A stretch of DNA of 37,989 nt, from the NCBI GenBank assembly GCA_001642005.1, contig LWCA01000234.1, positions 1 to 37,989 of the forward strand. The letters are read 5' to 3'. The stretch is from Intoshia linei (taxonomy: Eukaryota; Orthonectida; Rhopaluridae). Under the pieces are notes generated by a model, which searched no databases, was not told the DNA's origin, and saw only the letters and a program-made list of their open reading frames with translations. Below, in pieces: positions 20,977 to 31,546 of the stretch (position 1 is its first letter; each line of letters starts with the position of its first letter). The position numbers and the translations under genes are program-made.

Positions 20977-22023
20977 TTTTAATTATAATTTTTAAATTTT
21001 TTTATTTACATTTGTTCCAATTTTTCATTAGATTAAATAGTCATCTATAAATTTTAAAGCCCGTTCTGCTATTTCGTTTGTATACGCGTATGTAAAGGAA
21101 TGAACTATATAGATTTTTACCCATATTTCTTTATAAAAAATTTGTAGACATTTAATGGACATTTTTTTTGAAATATTTATTTGAAAATTTGAAATTTTTA
21201 TTTTAATCGAAATATTTGAAAAATATTGGTTGATGGTATATTAAAAATTATTTTTCACCGGGAATGCGTAGATTTCTGGGGTTGAAATTTTGTATTTATA
21301 TCAACTGGAATAAGCTCTACAGAAAAATCTTTTTTGTTAATTTTCGAACTTTTAATTATTTCACATTTTTTGTTTTAATAAAATATTTCAGAAAAAAAAT
21401 ATATGAAAATTAAAATGCTTTTTTGACCGTGAAATCGTCACTTATTCGGATTGAAATTTTTTGGCCCTGAAGATATAATTTTTTTAAATTCAAATTTATG
21501 ATGATGTTTAAAATTTTAAAATCCGTATTAGCGTATATATTTTTTAAATTCTCTAACTCGTTGGATTTTCAAAAAAAAGAACAATTCGGGTTTTTGACTC
21601 GTAAGGTGTCATTGTTGTATTATTAAACAACTAATAAACGAAATTTAATAAAATTATTGTGAAACACGTATTACACTTTCCAACATTAAAAAAGGCAACA
21701 TTTGAAAAATCATAAATTATTAACACTAATAATAGGTATAAATTCAACCTTCAAAACTTACACCTTCATAGTCAAAACTACAAATTAACATTCTTTTAAA
21801 AGGAAATTAGTGACAGAATTTAAAAAACACAAATTCGGTGACTAAGATTATATAAGAATATATTCGAGTATTATACCAGAATTACAAGTTCAAATTTGAT
21901 TAATTTTTAATATATAAAATATGTTTGTAGCATATTCAAATATTTATAGCAAACTTTGTAATTCTGTGATTACCATTAATGTAAATTCATTAATACATAA
22001 CGTATAAATATCATTTTTAATAG
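20977..22023. other. AT-rich repeat body, no gene seen
   Basis: Positions 21277-21610 are similar to 26045-26250: both contain AAATTTTGTATTTATAT, a GAGCTCT or AAGCTCT segment, AATAAAATATTTC and a GGTTTTTGACTCGTAAG-like end. They belong to one dispersed AT-rich repeat. The rest has no recognisable exon on either strand. Confidence 0.5.
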
Positions 22024-24921
22024 ACAAAAAAGAAGTCGTCTTTGAGTGTAGTAGTTACTACAGTGTACCAATTGATCCAAATAACCCTCCAACATCAAGT
22101 ATATACAGTCTTATCAACGACGCATCTCCGTTTGGCTTAATTGATGGGTTTACATTGGATGAAACAATAGATCCTTTTTTTTTCATTCCTCCACTTGCAG
22201 CAGATTTATGGAAATTGCAATTTGTTACACTGGCTGGAACAAAAGCTAATGATCAGAGAGGTTACTGTATGTTTAGTTTTTCTCTTGTGCCAGGTATTTT
22301 ATTTTTTAAACTATATCAGAATGTTCAGTCCACTATCTCATCAAAAGTGACGTGTTAAATAATAATAAAAGTTAATTTTAAAAATTTTTTAATTTAACCG
22401 AACCCAATTGATTTTTCACTTAAATGACTCTATGAACCTTAACCGTACGTGATTCTTTAATAGGTTTGACACCCCTCTTATATGGTCTATTGTCAAAATA
22501 CACATTCGAATTTTTAGGCAAATGAACCAAGTTGATTTTAATTTTATTGAATTGTCGAAATAAAAATTTATTGGTGCTAGTCTCCACTATAAACCAAAAA
22601 TCGAATATTGAAATTTTAGCTAAATATCCAAATTGAATAAATAATAATAAAAAAAATTCTTAAGTTATGATTTTACTATTTTTAATACATGTATAAATAA
22701 AATTTAATTCAGAGATTGTCATCTAAATTTTGTTAAATATCTTAGTCAAAAATTTTATAAGAATATTTTTTTAATTTTATATTTTACGTCTAAACTGTAT
22801 GAATCTAAAAATATTATATTTTACTGAGATGTTATAGTACTTATAAAAAAATGGTCTATCCACCAACTTGATATTTATTTAATATTATATATATTTATAG
22901 TTTCTTGCGATTTATCGTTTCCATTATTGACGCACTCGATCAATGTTATCACAACATTAGCCACAGTCACCTGTAATGCAGGCAGTATTTTTTTTGATGA
23001 AACTACTGAAAAAACTTTTACTTGTGACGCAAAAAATTATTGGGAAAAAGTTCAAGATTGTGTCGGTATATATTCAATTTTATAGACAAAGTATTGTACG
23101 CATGGGTAATGCCAATTTTGTATTATTTTGAAACATTAATTACAATGTAGTATAGTCTTATTCCAAATATAAATAGTTAAAAAGTATAATACGCTGATTA
23201 ACTTCAAAATATCAAAATAATTGGAAAAAATGACTATTTTTGTGTTTATATTTTCATAAATGATTGAAATATAAAATGGTGGTTTAGATTTAGAACTCAA
23301 ATAATTAATTAGTAGATCTAATAATATGCTTTAAAATTGTATTCTAGCTATTTTTTATATGTCTGATAAAAATATAAATCTACGCTCCGCACAGTGCCAA
23401 ATCGAACAATGCGTTTAAATTTAAATTGTAGGATAATTGAAAATAAAATTTTAAATCTTAGATTCATTTTCTTTCAGTAATCCGTGGTAGGGGAGAAATA
23501 ATCTTAAAACCTTTTCGAGTTTACTGGAAAATCCGTTTGTCTTATATTGGTTAATTTTAATTTAACAAGATCATCCTAATCATGATTTACCGACTTTTTA
23601 ATAATATCTATTTAATTAATAATTAATTTTTAATTAATGAATGATTTTATTTATTATATTGAATATAATATAATATAAAAATATTTCTTGAAGAATATTA
23701 TTATACTCTCAGTGAGGCATTTAAATCCAAATATTGAAATACTTTAAACAGTAAATTAAGATGAACATTAAAATATCAATTTAAAAAAAATGTTAAATAT
23801 AGAATAAATGAACAAATTTTGTTAAGTATAGTAAAATATTAATATTTTTTATTATATATGTTTATTTTTTAAAAAAAATAAGGTTTTTGATAACATCTGC
23901 GAAATAGGTACATTTTTTCATAAGTATGAGCAACAAAATAATATTTTGACTATTTTTTTAAATTTTTTAGACGATTTATTTTTTTTAGGTCCTTTAAAAT
24001 TAAGAGTTGCAATTAAAATTGAAATTTACAATTTTTGCATATTATTTCAAAATCTTTTTTAAACTTGTCAATCAAATTAGTATCAATAAAAATTGCATCG
24101 CCTTTTAGTGATAACTAATCAGTGATTAGTATTTTGTATTGTGTCTTTTATTAAAATTATCGAACCAAACTGTAAACCCCGTAAATTTTTCTTCGCCAAT
24201 TTTATCCATTTTTTCGATGTAGATTGTCTAACATTTTCATCGCTGATTATAAAGTTTAGATTCCACTTGTGTGAAAACATTCAAATAATATGATTTTATA
24301 TTTAAATTAACTTTTCTTAATTTTTTTGTTATTAGTGATTATACATTGTTCATTGATTTCTTAATTTCTTTACCACGTTTAAGAATTTGAACTGTACCAA
24401 TTGTGATTTTATAATTTTTCGATGGCTTATTTTTGTTTAACTTGAAAATTTTTTCTAACAGAGATATTTTCAATTTCTATTTTGTATTTTTGTTTAAATC
24501 AATGAAATAATTTTTAATATAAAAATGTTAATCTTTGAATACGTTCATCTTTGGAGAATTTACTGTATTACCTGGATTTTCATAATAATTTTTGGCGAAC
24601 CGGTTATCGCATGATAAAAATGTGGCGCATTGTATGCAAAAAGTTGGCCACCCTTCCATACTGTATATATTTGTTGAAAACAGCAAAAAACACTAATAAT
24701 AATTTCATATAGAAGAGTTGACTAAGAATGATATTCTCAGAATCGATTTGGTGTATACTGTTGGCGGAGATAGAGCTGCATGCAAAGCTGGTCTAGAGAC
24801 TGAATTTAACAATCTCCATACAACGAATATAATTGAATTTATACAAACAAACCTTGAAAATATGGCTGGAGGAGCATTTATTATAAATACAAATGCGATC
24901 ATACTTACAGAAGTAATTTAG
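22024..24921 (+). CDS. Secreted or surface protein with a sushi (CCP) domain, 5' partial
   Basis: Exons 22024-22293, 22901-23065 and 24713-24921 (TAG), introns 607 and 1647 bases, phase 1 at both junctions. The first exon has no start: it opens after an acceptor in mid-codon, so upstream exons are missing (the N at 20976 lies close). Exon 2 reads as one CCP module: SCDLSFP, VTCNAG, KTFTCDAKNYWEKVQDC, the usual C..C..C..W..C pattern with two disulfides. Exon 3 (TVGGDRAACKAGLETEFNN, then NLENMAGGAFIINTNA) looks like a folded extracellular domain I cannot name. The last exon could instead end at a donor, GTAATT at 24913, with more exons beyond. No signal peptide or membrane helix is visible in what remains. 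CCP call is fair; function unknown. Confidence 0.7.
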
Positions 24922-24934
24922 TAAATTTTATATT

Positions 24935-25815
24935 AAACTAGCTTGACTGTTAAGTAGTTCGTACAAACAGCATCCGAGCTTTGCCGAGGGGGACATTTTT
25001 ATTCTACCAAAAAAATAAATTTAATAAGAAAATTTAACCTAAAAATGCTACTATTCCCTATTATCAATCATTTAAAGAAGTGGTTCCAAACTTGTTACAC
25101 GTGGATCCGTCATATCACATTATCTTTAAATTTAAAATGAATTATTCCACTCACTCTTCGAATTCATGCATTTTGCCAAACTCGTATTGTAAAGTGAAAA
25201 TTATGCACTAGACATGTATATAGCTATTATTGATAATTGTTACAAATTTAACATAAAATGGTAAAAAGAAAAGTAACATTCATAAGAAAAAAGGTTTAAA
25301 GTATAAAAAAATTTTTAACATCAATCATTTTTATATTACAATCATTTGCAATAATATTAAAATTTGACTGAAATATTTATAAAGTGAAAATTTAATTAAT
25401 GATTAAATGGTATTTAATGGAAAAATGGATTAAATGGATTAATGGTATTTTTAAGTATTTATTAAATTGATACTGAATATATGTCATTACATTAAAAATG
25501 ACAAAATAGGTTTTTATAATTTTATTTTTTCGGGAATTTATGCTATTTATGACAATTTTTAGGATTGGACTGTTTTTACTTTATTTTTAATATTATACAC
25601 ACATTCTGTCTAATTAATTAAAAAAATGGGATAACAATTGTTTTTAAATTATTTACGCAAATATTAACAAAACAAAACAAAGGATTGATAATAGTTAATA
25701 GTAGAATTTTTAAGTTAGATTTTTAACGTGAATTTATTTTTTTTGTATAATAAAAGAGTGCCCTCGGCAGAGCTAGGTGCTGTTTGTACGTAGTACAAAA
25801 CTGCCAAGCTAGTTT
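24935..25815. mobile_element. 881-bp non-autonomous element with about 60-bp inverted termini
   Basis: The left end AAACTAGCTTGACTGTTAAG continues through CAAACAGCATCCGAGC to TTTGCCGAGGG. The right end is its imperfect reverse complement: GCCCTCGGCAGAGC, then CTGTTTGTACGTAGTAC, ending CAAGCTAGTTT. The interior is AT-rich with no usable frame. Further single termini of the family lie at 2862-2920, 6752-6815 and 26401-26457. No clear target duplication is visible, so the superfamily is unassigned. Confidence 0.75.
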
Positions 25816-26479
25816 TTGTATAATATTTTTGTATGAGATTTTTAAAATGGCAAGCTTTTCCACTAAAGATTTTCAAAAATTTTTATTCTTTTTACGATTA
25901 TCATAAAACTATCACACGCAACTTTATCAGCATTTGGACCTAATTTATATAATTTTGGAACACCCCTAGTCTGTATAATATTCAAAATAAAGTAAAAAAA
26001 GTTCTCTCTTGTCAATGCTAAAAATTGTCATAATAGTATATATTCCAGAAATTTTGTATTTATATTAATTGGAATGAGCTCTATCAGAATAATCTTTTTT
26101 TTAATTTTGGGACAGTTAATTTATTCACATGTTTTTTTTTAATAAAATATTTCGGAAAAAAATATGAAAACTAAAATGATTTCATTAAAAAAAGGACAAT
26201 TGGAGTTTTTGACCCGTAAGATGTGAGTTTGGGAGGTTGAAATTTAATTTGTTAACACCTCTGGAAAAAACTGTAACTGAAACGTTGACTTTATAAAATT
26301 CTAAGACTGATAGTTATTGAAATAAACGGTAACACACAGACGCTAACAAATATTGTGCAGCATATTATATAAGTAATTTAAAATTAACAAAGTTATATTG
26401 GAAGAGCTAACCACTGCAGTGTACAAACAGTGCACTGTTTTTACGAAGTACATAACTATTATACATACATTATATAGTA
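25816..26479. other. Repeat-derived AT-rich DNA
   Basis: Positions 26045-26250 repeat the body seen at 21277-21610. Positions 26401-26457 form a right-hand terminus of the CTAGCTTGACTG family (CAAACAGTGCACTG, then TACGAAGTACATAAC). No coding signal. Confidence 0.5.
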
Positions 26480-26481
26480 TA

Positions 26482-27268
26482 CATTAGGGTGGTTCAAAAA
26501 AAAATTTTTAAAAAGTACTTTTGAGTATATTAGGGAAATTGGGTAAAAATGACTTGTACAAATTTTTACAGCATAAAATTAATTATTGTTCCGCCACTGA
26601 TCACCATCAAATTTACGTTTCTTATATATAGTATAAAAAATATAGTGTTGGTTACACGTTATAATTCATTGTTAAAGTTTAATAAAATGGAACTTATTTA
26701 TTACATTATCAAATTATTCTAATTTTTTAAACAATTTATTATGTGTTAACAAATGTATTATGAAATTTAACAATTATATAAATTAAAATTATGAAACATT
26801 TGTTCTTTTTTTATTTATAAATCATTTTATTTTAATTTTCGTCAAAATTTTAAAATCTATAAAAAATCACATTCTGTTAAAAAACCTCCGTCTTTCGAAT
26901 TGATACAACTATTATTTTTAATTTACTTAATCATAAAATGAATCTTTGCCTTTGTCACCCATTGGATTATAGTTTTAATTAATGGAATCGAATTATTTTT
27001 TTTGCCTAATGGATATTTTCATTAATGGATGAACGTTTTAATTAATATTCGTCAATTAATTTTCACGGTTACTATTAAAATATTTATATTATAAAATACT
27101 ATATACTATATACAATATATTATAGATTTCCCCTGCTCGGGTGACAAAGGAAAATTAATCGAATCGTATCAATTTTTTTGCCAATCATCATTATTTACCA
27201 CCCTTATCAAAATATCAAAAGTACTTTCTCAATTTCAAAAATTTTCTTGTTTTTGAACGACCCTAATG
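26482..27268. mobile_element. Tc1/mariner-like MITE, copy 2 (complete)
   Basis: Starts CATTAGGGTGGTTCAAAAA and ends TTTTTGAACGACCCTAATG, inverted repeats of about 19 bases with one mismatch. Both sides carry TA (26480-26481 and 27269-27270). Just inside, GTACTTTTGA on the left mirrors CAAAAGTACTTTC on the right. At 787 bp it has no transposase frame. Termini with TA duplication fit a Tc1/mariner-mobilised MITE. Confidence 0.8.
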
Positions 27269-27364
27269 TATAAGAACATTTACCGTGTTGTTAATAATGT
27301 GTGCTACTATCTGACACGTATATAATGAACAATAACATATACAATATAACGATAGTTATTAGAG

Positions 27365-27630
27365 CAGCCGTACGTCGCGAGACAAAATATCGCGAAATTT
27401 TTAACTATACAAATTCAAAAATTGAGTAAAACTTTAATAAATTAATTAAAGTTCAAATTATCACTAAATTTTTAATTACTAATCTTTGTAATAAAATTAT
27501 AGAATACATGTAACATGTAACATTAAAATTAAATAAAAAATAAGATAAACAAAAATTTTTTACATATTGGGTGCACCGCATGTTTCATTAATTGAGTGCG
27601 TCGCAACAATAAAAATTTTGGAAACCACTG
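27365..27630. mobile_element. Decayed hAT-like MITE related to the copy in CSTF3
   Basis: Begins CAGCCGTACGTCGCGAGACA and ends TTTTGGAAACCACTG. Its right half (TTTTTACATATTGGGTGC) is the reverse complement of the left part of the 35216-35566 element, so this is the same family in the opposite orientation. The flanking 8-mers match at only 5 of 8 positions, indicating age. Confidence 0.6.
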
Positions 27631-27701
27631 CATTAGTTTGTAGGGAACATTCTATTTAGCATTAAACTCTGATTTTTTCTAAAATTTCATAGAACCAGTA
27701 C

Positions 27702-28153
27702 AAGTGGCGGATCTAGGCTTTTCAGCCAGGGGGCGAAATAATTATTAAGGGCCAAACGCATATAATATATTTAATTGGTATGTTTATTAATATATTTTTA
27801 TCTATAATAATAATTTATATATTTTTCTAGTTTTCATTTTACTAAATTTTGCAATGTTGAACATTCAACTGTTGAGATGTTCAACTGCATCAAAATCGAC
27901 ATTTTCGGCAAGTTCTCTTTCAATTATGAACAACGTTAAGTCGGATAATTTAACTTAAACTGATATATATAAAAAATAATACATAGATTAATGAACATTA
28001 TATACATAAAACGACAACGAGGGGTTTTATATATAGTTTTTATATTTTTCTCATTGTTAATACACAAATTAAAATATTTTAAGGGCAGATTTGTACCAGG
28101 TTTTAGACCAGGGAGTGCGACCGCCCCAATGAACCCACCTAAACCCACTACTG
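27702..28153. mobile_element. hAT-superfamily MITE with perfect 8-bp target duplication
   Basis: ACCAGTAC directly flanks the element on both sides (27694-27701 and 28154-28161). The termini AAGTGGCGGATCTAGG and CCTAAACCCACTACTG are inverted repeats over 16 positions with five mismatches. An 8-base duplication is the hAT hallmark. The 452-bp interior encodes no transposase; short open frames across it are chance. Confidence 0.8.
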
Positions 28154-28161
28154 ACCAGTAC

Positions 28162-28685
28162 CATGTGATGATCCCGTATCTAACCAGAAACCACGCTGGA
28201 ATTAATGTAGAACTATTTAATTTTAATTTTTTTACTTCAATAATGACATTTTTTTGTATTTACACAATAATTATTTCGTAAAATTGTAAGGTTATCAAAT
28301 AAACATTTAAATTAATGTCGATAGAAACATTTAAGACAATATTTTGTAAATATGAAGTAGATGAGTGCCACATATTGAATGATCCAAAATATTTTATATA
28401 CATCCCTTCCCTGTTTAACAATATATACTGTGCAAACCAACAAATTTTTGAATGGCTAAGCTAATTATATTTTTTTTATCAGCTTTTTAGTTTCTCCCGT
28501 TATTATCCAAAAATTATTTATAAAATACATTTTATATTGCTATTTTCAATAAAAATTGTAAAAATATAGAAATATAGTATCTTCACTCGTTCACTGTTCA
28601 AACATAGGTGTTTACTATATTGAGTGTTCATTATATACTGGGTTAACTGTAGTTATATATAAAGTGTTAAAATAAATGTTATTAC
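28162..28685. other. AT-rich stretch, no gene seen
   Basis: If the UTP11 gene were intact, its third exon should lie here or further down on the minus strand. No segment reading like the expected lysine-rich continuation with a KNPDEF motif was found. Confidence 0.4.
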
Positions 28686-28880
28686 ATTGCTCTCTTTTTG
28701 TAATCTTTCTTTTTTTCCAATAATCCTAATTTCCGTCTTTCATGAGGCTATAAGTTTTATAGATTTCAATTGAAATTTTTCATTATCCATTTGTTAATAA
28801 TTATGTTTATTTAAATCAAATACCTGTCGTCGTTCTCGATGAGCCCTTTTAGTTATTTTAGAAGCCTTATCGAAAGACAT
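28686..28880 (-). CDS. UTP11: UTP11 (U3 snoRNP / small-subunit processome), first two exons only
   Basis: UTP11 belongs to the small-subunit processome that cleaves pre-18S rRNA in the nucleolus. Exon 1 is 28880-28824 (MSFDKASKITKRAHRERRQ); exon 2 is 28747-28686 (PHERRKLGLLEKKKDYKKRA); the 76-base intron is GT...AG, phase 0. Human UTP11 begins with an equivalent basic run HRERSQPGFRKHLGLLEKKKDYKLRA, so the identity is clear. Exon 2 ends at a GTAATA donor in phase 2; read through, a TAA follows one codon later. The remaining 200 or so residues were not found down to about 25000. The gene is either broken here, split by long repeat-filled introns, or misassembled. Confidence 0.72.
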
Positions 28881-29568
28881 TGCGATAATACAAGTTGTTA
28901 TAGTGATACTATTTACTTGAGATTCATAAATGTTAATTACTCAGAGTAATTTACTCTTGGCATTATGTATGATTTTATACAATATCTAGTAATAATGTTG
29001 TTGAATCATGATTTATTAGTAAGAAACATAAACATTATAAGTGTAATTTTTTCAGGGTGTTGAATATTATAGAATTGTCAGATTACCTATAGCGTAGGTC
29101 CTACACTACATTCATTGTTTGTGGGTGTTTAATTTTTAATAGTTTAAATTTTAACGTAGTTCATGTAATCTTTACAGGGAAGGTATTCTATTTTATTTTT
29201 GGGAGGAATTCTCTAGCTTTGGTGCATCTTAATTATCAGGAGTATACAAGATATGTACTGTATATCAAGATTCGGAAACCATTTGTACCAATTAAACCAC
29301 TTACATAAAAAAATCTCTATCGTTTTCTAAGAGAAAATGATATACACTGCACTTAACATTTTTTTACATTTTACTGAAGGAGTAAAAGTTTTTCACAATT
29401 ATACTAACTTTATAACATAAATAATAAAGATACAATGTACATTAGGGTGATCACTTTCCTATAAAAATCATTCAAATTGGTTGAGTTTAGAGCCGGTCAC
29501 TCAACATTGAAATTTTTCCCTAAAAAGTTTAAATTAAACTTTATTCTCATAGTAAAATGTTATAAAAA
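28881..29568. other. AT-rich upstream region of UTP11 with one transposon end
   Basis: No coding exon seen. At 29440 CATTAGGGTGATCACTTTCC repeats the terminal sequence of the 26482 element preceded by TA, but no matching inverted end follows, so it is an isolated terminus. Confidence 0.4.
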
Positions 29569-29572
29569 TTAA

Positions 29573-29744
29573 CCCTTTCACTGTCTGTGTATTATATGAT
29601 ATACACAGCATAATTTTGAAAAACTTTATTCTTTTATTTTCATTTTCACATAGGCAATTTTTTAAAATAATACAAGTTTAAATTAAAACATAAATTCCAG
29701 ACATGTGGTGATAGTACATAAAATTGCATCAGACAGTGAAAGGG
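29573..29744. mobile_element. piggyBac-like MITE, 172 bp, TTAA target sites
   Basis: TTAA flanks both ends (29569-29572 and 29745-29748). The termini CCCTTTCACTGTCTG and CAGACAGTGAAAGGG are perfect 15-base inverted repeats. Overlapping the left terminus is a small hairpin, CTGTGTAT and ATACACAG around an 8-base loop. TTAA duplication plus a CCC-starting terminus is diagnostic of piggyBac-type mobilisation. There is no coding capacity. Confidence 0.85.
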
Positions 29745-29819
29745 TTAATAATGCATATAATTTAAAATTAATATTGTCGCGTCATTTTATAAAATTAGAA
29801 TAAAACCTGCCATATCCTG

Positions 29820-29970
29820 TGGACCACTAAGGGGTCACATGATTATCTTGAGAACCACTGGATTAAACAATATATAAACGTCCCACTTTTTAATTTTTTT
29901 TTATGGGTCTAAAATGTCAATCCGGCCCGAGTCTACAGCTGGCTCTCCACGGTGCTGCTTCCTACCGTTC
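29820..29970. repeat. hAT-like terminus and a dispersed repeat fragment
   Basis: Positions 29848-29862 carry CTTGAGAACCACTG, a right-hand hAT-type end. Positions 29872-29965 (ATATATAAACGTCCCA, then TGGGTCTAAAATG, ending GGCTCTCCACGGTG) resemble 36855-36933 in CSTF3 intron 3, which ends GGTTCTCCACTGCC. Both are partial copies of one old element. Confidence 0.5.
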
Positions 29971-30777
29971 AGATACACTTCATCAGATAACATGTAGCAA
30001 AAAGGTCTCAAATATTATTACAAGTATCACTACAAAAAAAGTCTCCCGAAAAAACCGACTTTTGACCCTTTGTATATATTGATCTGCAATGTTTTGCATG
30101 TAGTAAAATATTTCAGATATCATAGTGTAGTTATTTCACATGAAGTTATCATATATACTTTATTTTTCCGCGTCATTTAAAATATTTTAGGATGAAGCGA
30201 GTCAAATTTTCGTAATTTTTAAATAAAATAAAATTCAAATGTCAATATATTTACAATCTTACAATAATAATCAATAATAATATTACAATCTACTCAGTAA
30301 CTTTTAGCCAACAACCAAAAATTTCTACAATGCTGAAAAATGGAAAGGTAAACTTTCCATTACAATTAAATGCGAGTTTTCTGGATCTCCCAGAATTTGA
30401 ACAGACGATCAGATATTTTTACAAAAAAATTGGTCACATTAACTATTTAATTAGGTGGTAGTTGAGACTTTTTTGACATAAACTATTACTTCAAAAAAAC
30501 ACTTTCTTGGTAATATTTTATTTATTAAAATTGTGCGATAACTTGGTCACTTCATTAAAATACACTGTGTCAATAATATAGTATACATCCATCATTACTT
30601 TACTTTAAAATGTATAGTTGAAATTATAAAAAATACAGGGTTTCCTTTGTTTCAAAGTTAGGAATCACTGATATAGGTAATGACATCAGCAACTAATTTA
30701 ACCATTGAGTATTTCAACAGTTAATTGAAAGTATTTTTGGATACCAGATAATTGAAATTAATCTTTATGATTTAGTG
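29971..30777. other. AT-rich stretch, one short open frame
   Basis: No gene recognised. A 43-codon frame at 30330-30461 (plus) is described under findings. The rest is non-coding on both strands. Confidence 0.4.
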
Positions 30778-31016
30778 CAGTAGTCGGGAACCAGTGTTCC
30801 ACATAATAATATTGGTAGTAATTTGAATAAATGTATAAATTATTTATTTTTACATTTTTCAAATTTTAAACACCTTTTTAAACATTTTCTGCTACAATTG
30901 GTTCATTTTAATCGTGAATTATCAAATCGGGCCTGGACTTTGTCTTCAATTAAAATTTATCATGTGTAAATTTTAAAAAAAGTGGGCCACGAGATGCAAA
31001 AGGATACCAACCCCTG
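30778..31016. mobile_element. hAT-superfamily MITE, 239 bp, perfect target duplication
   Basis: ATTTAGTG occurs immediately before (30770-30777) and after (31017-31024) the element. The termini CAGTAGTCGGGAACC and GGATACCAACCCCTG are imperfect inverted repeats. The body contains GGGCCACGAGATGC and no transposase frame. Confidence 0.85.
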
Positions 31017-31546
31017 ATTTAGTGCAATGTTGCCTCATTGGTGATATAATTTCATAAATCCTAAAAAAACTATTTATAGTTTGTTTTGAAATTTAGTATT
31101 CAATTTAAAAACTAAAACCTACCACAAAAAATGTATTATATTTTAATGTAAAATTAGTTGATAAAAAATTATGCTTACGAGGAATTACTCTGTAATAATA
31201 CATTTAGTATAAGTAGGATGTTTGTTCAGAATCTTATAATGGAGTATAATATTATAGTGGATTTTTGTATGATGATTAAAATTTAATTTTTATTATTATG
31301 TTTCTCAATCTGGTTCGGTTCCCTTAGGCTGCTAGAACATTTATAAAACCTTATTATTATAAAGTATTAGTTAGATTTTATCACGAGCCAAAATTTTTAG
31401 GTTCTCATCTGTGTTTATATTATTTGTGTCATTTTAACCGGGTGTTCAGATTAAACGGTCTGACTATATTTTTAATTAAATATATACCACAGGAAAAAAT
31501 CAAAACTTCAGTAATTTGACAACTAGGCATATTTTCACGTTTTTAG

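Noticed and set aside
22155-22358. Start of the sushi-domain protein at the ATG at 22155
   Set aside because: The frame is open and protein-like (SSYYSVPIDPNNPP) back to an acceptor at 22023, so the Met is internal.
24705-24902. 65-codon minus-strand frame opposite the third sushi-gene exon
   Set aside because: Shadow of the plus-strand exon, which is bounded by a proper acceptor and continues the frame of the CCP exon.
27936-28281. Two overlapping opposite-strand frames of 70 and 96 codons
   Set aside because: Both run across the hAT MITE and its flank; they contain its terminal repeat, not a protein motif.
28590-28660. pogo-like terminus (GGGTTAACTGTAG) near UTP11
   Set aside because: Weak resemblance to the 18556 terminus and no inverted partner nearby.
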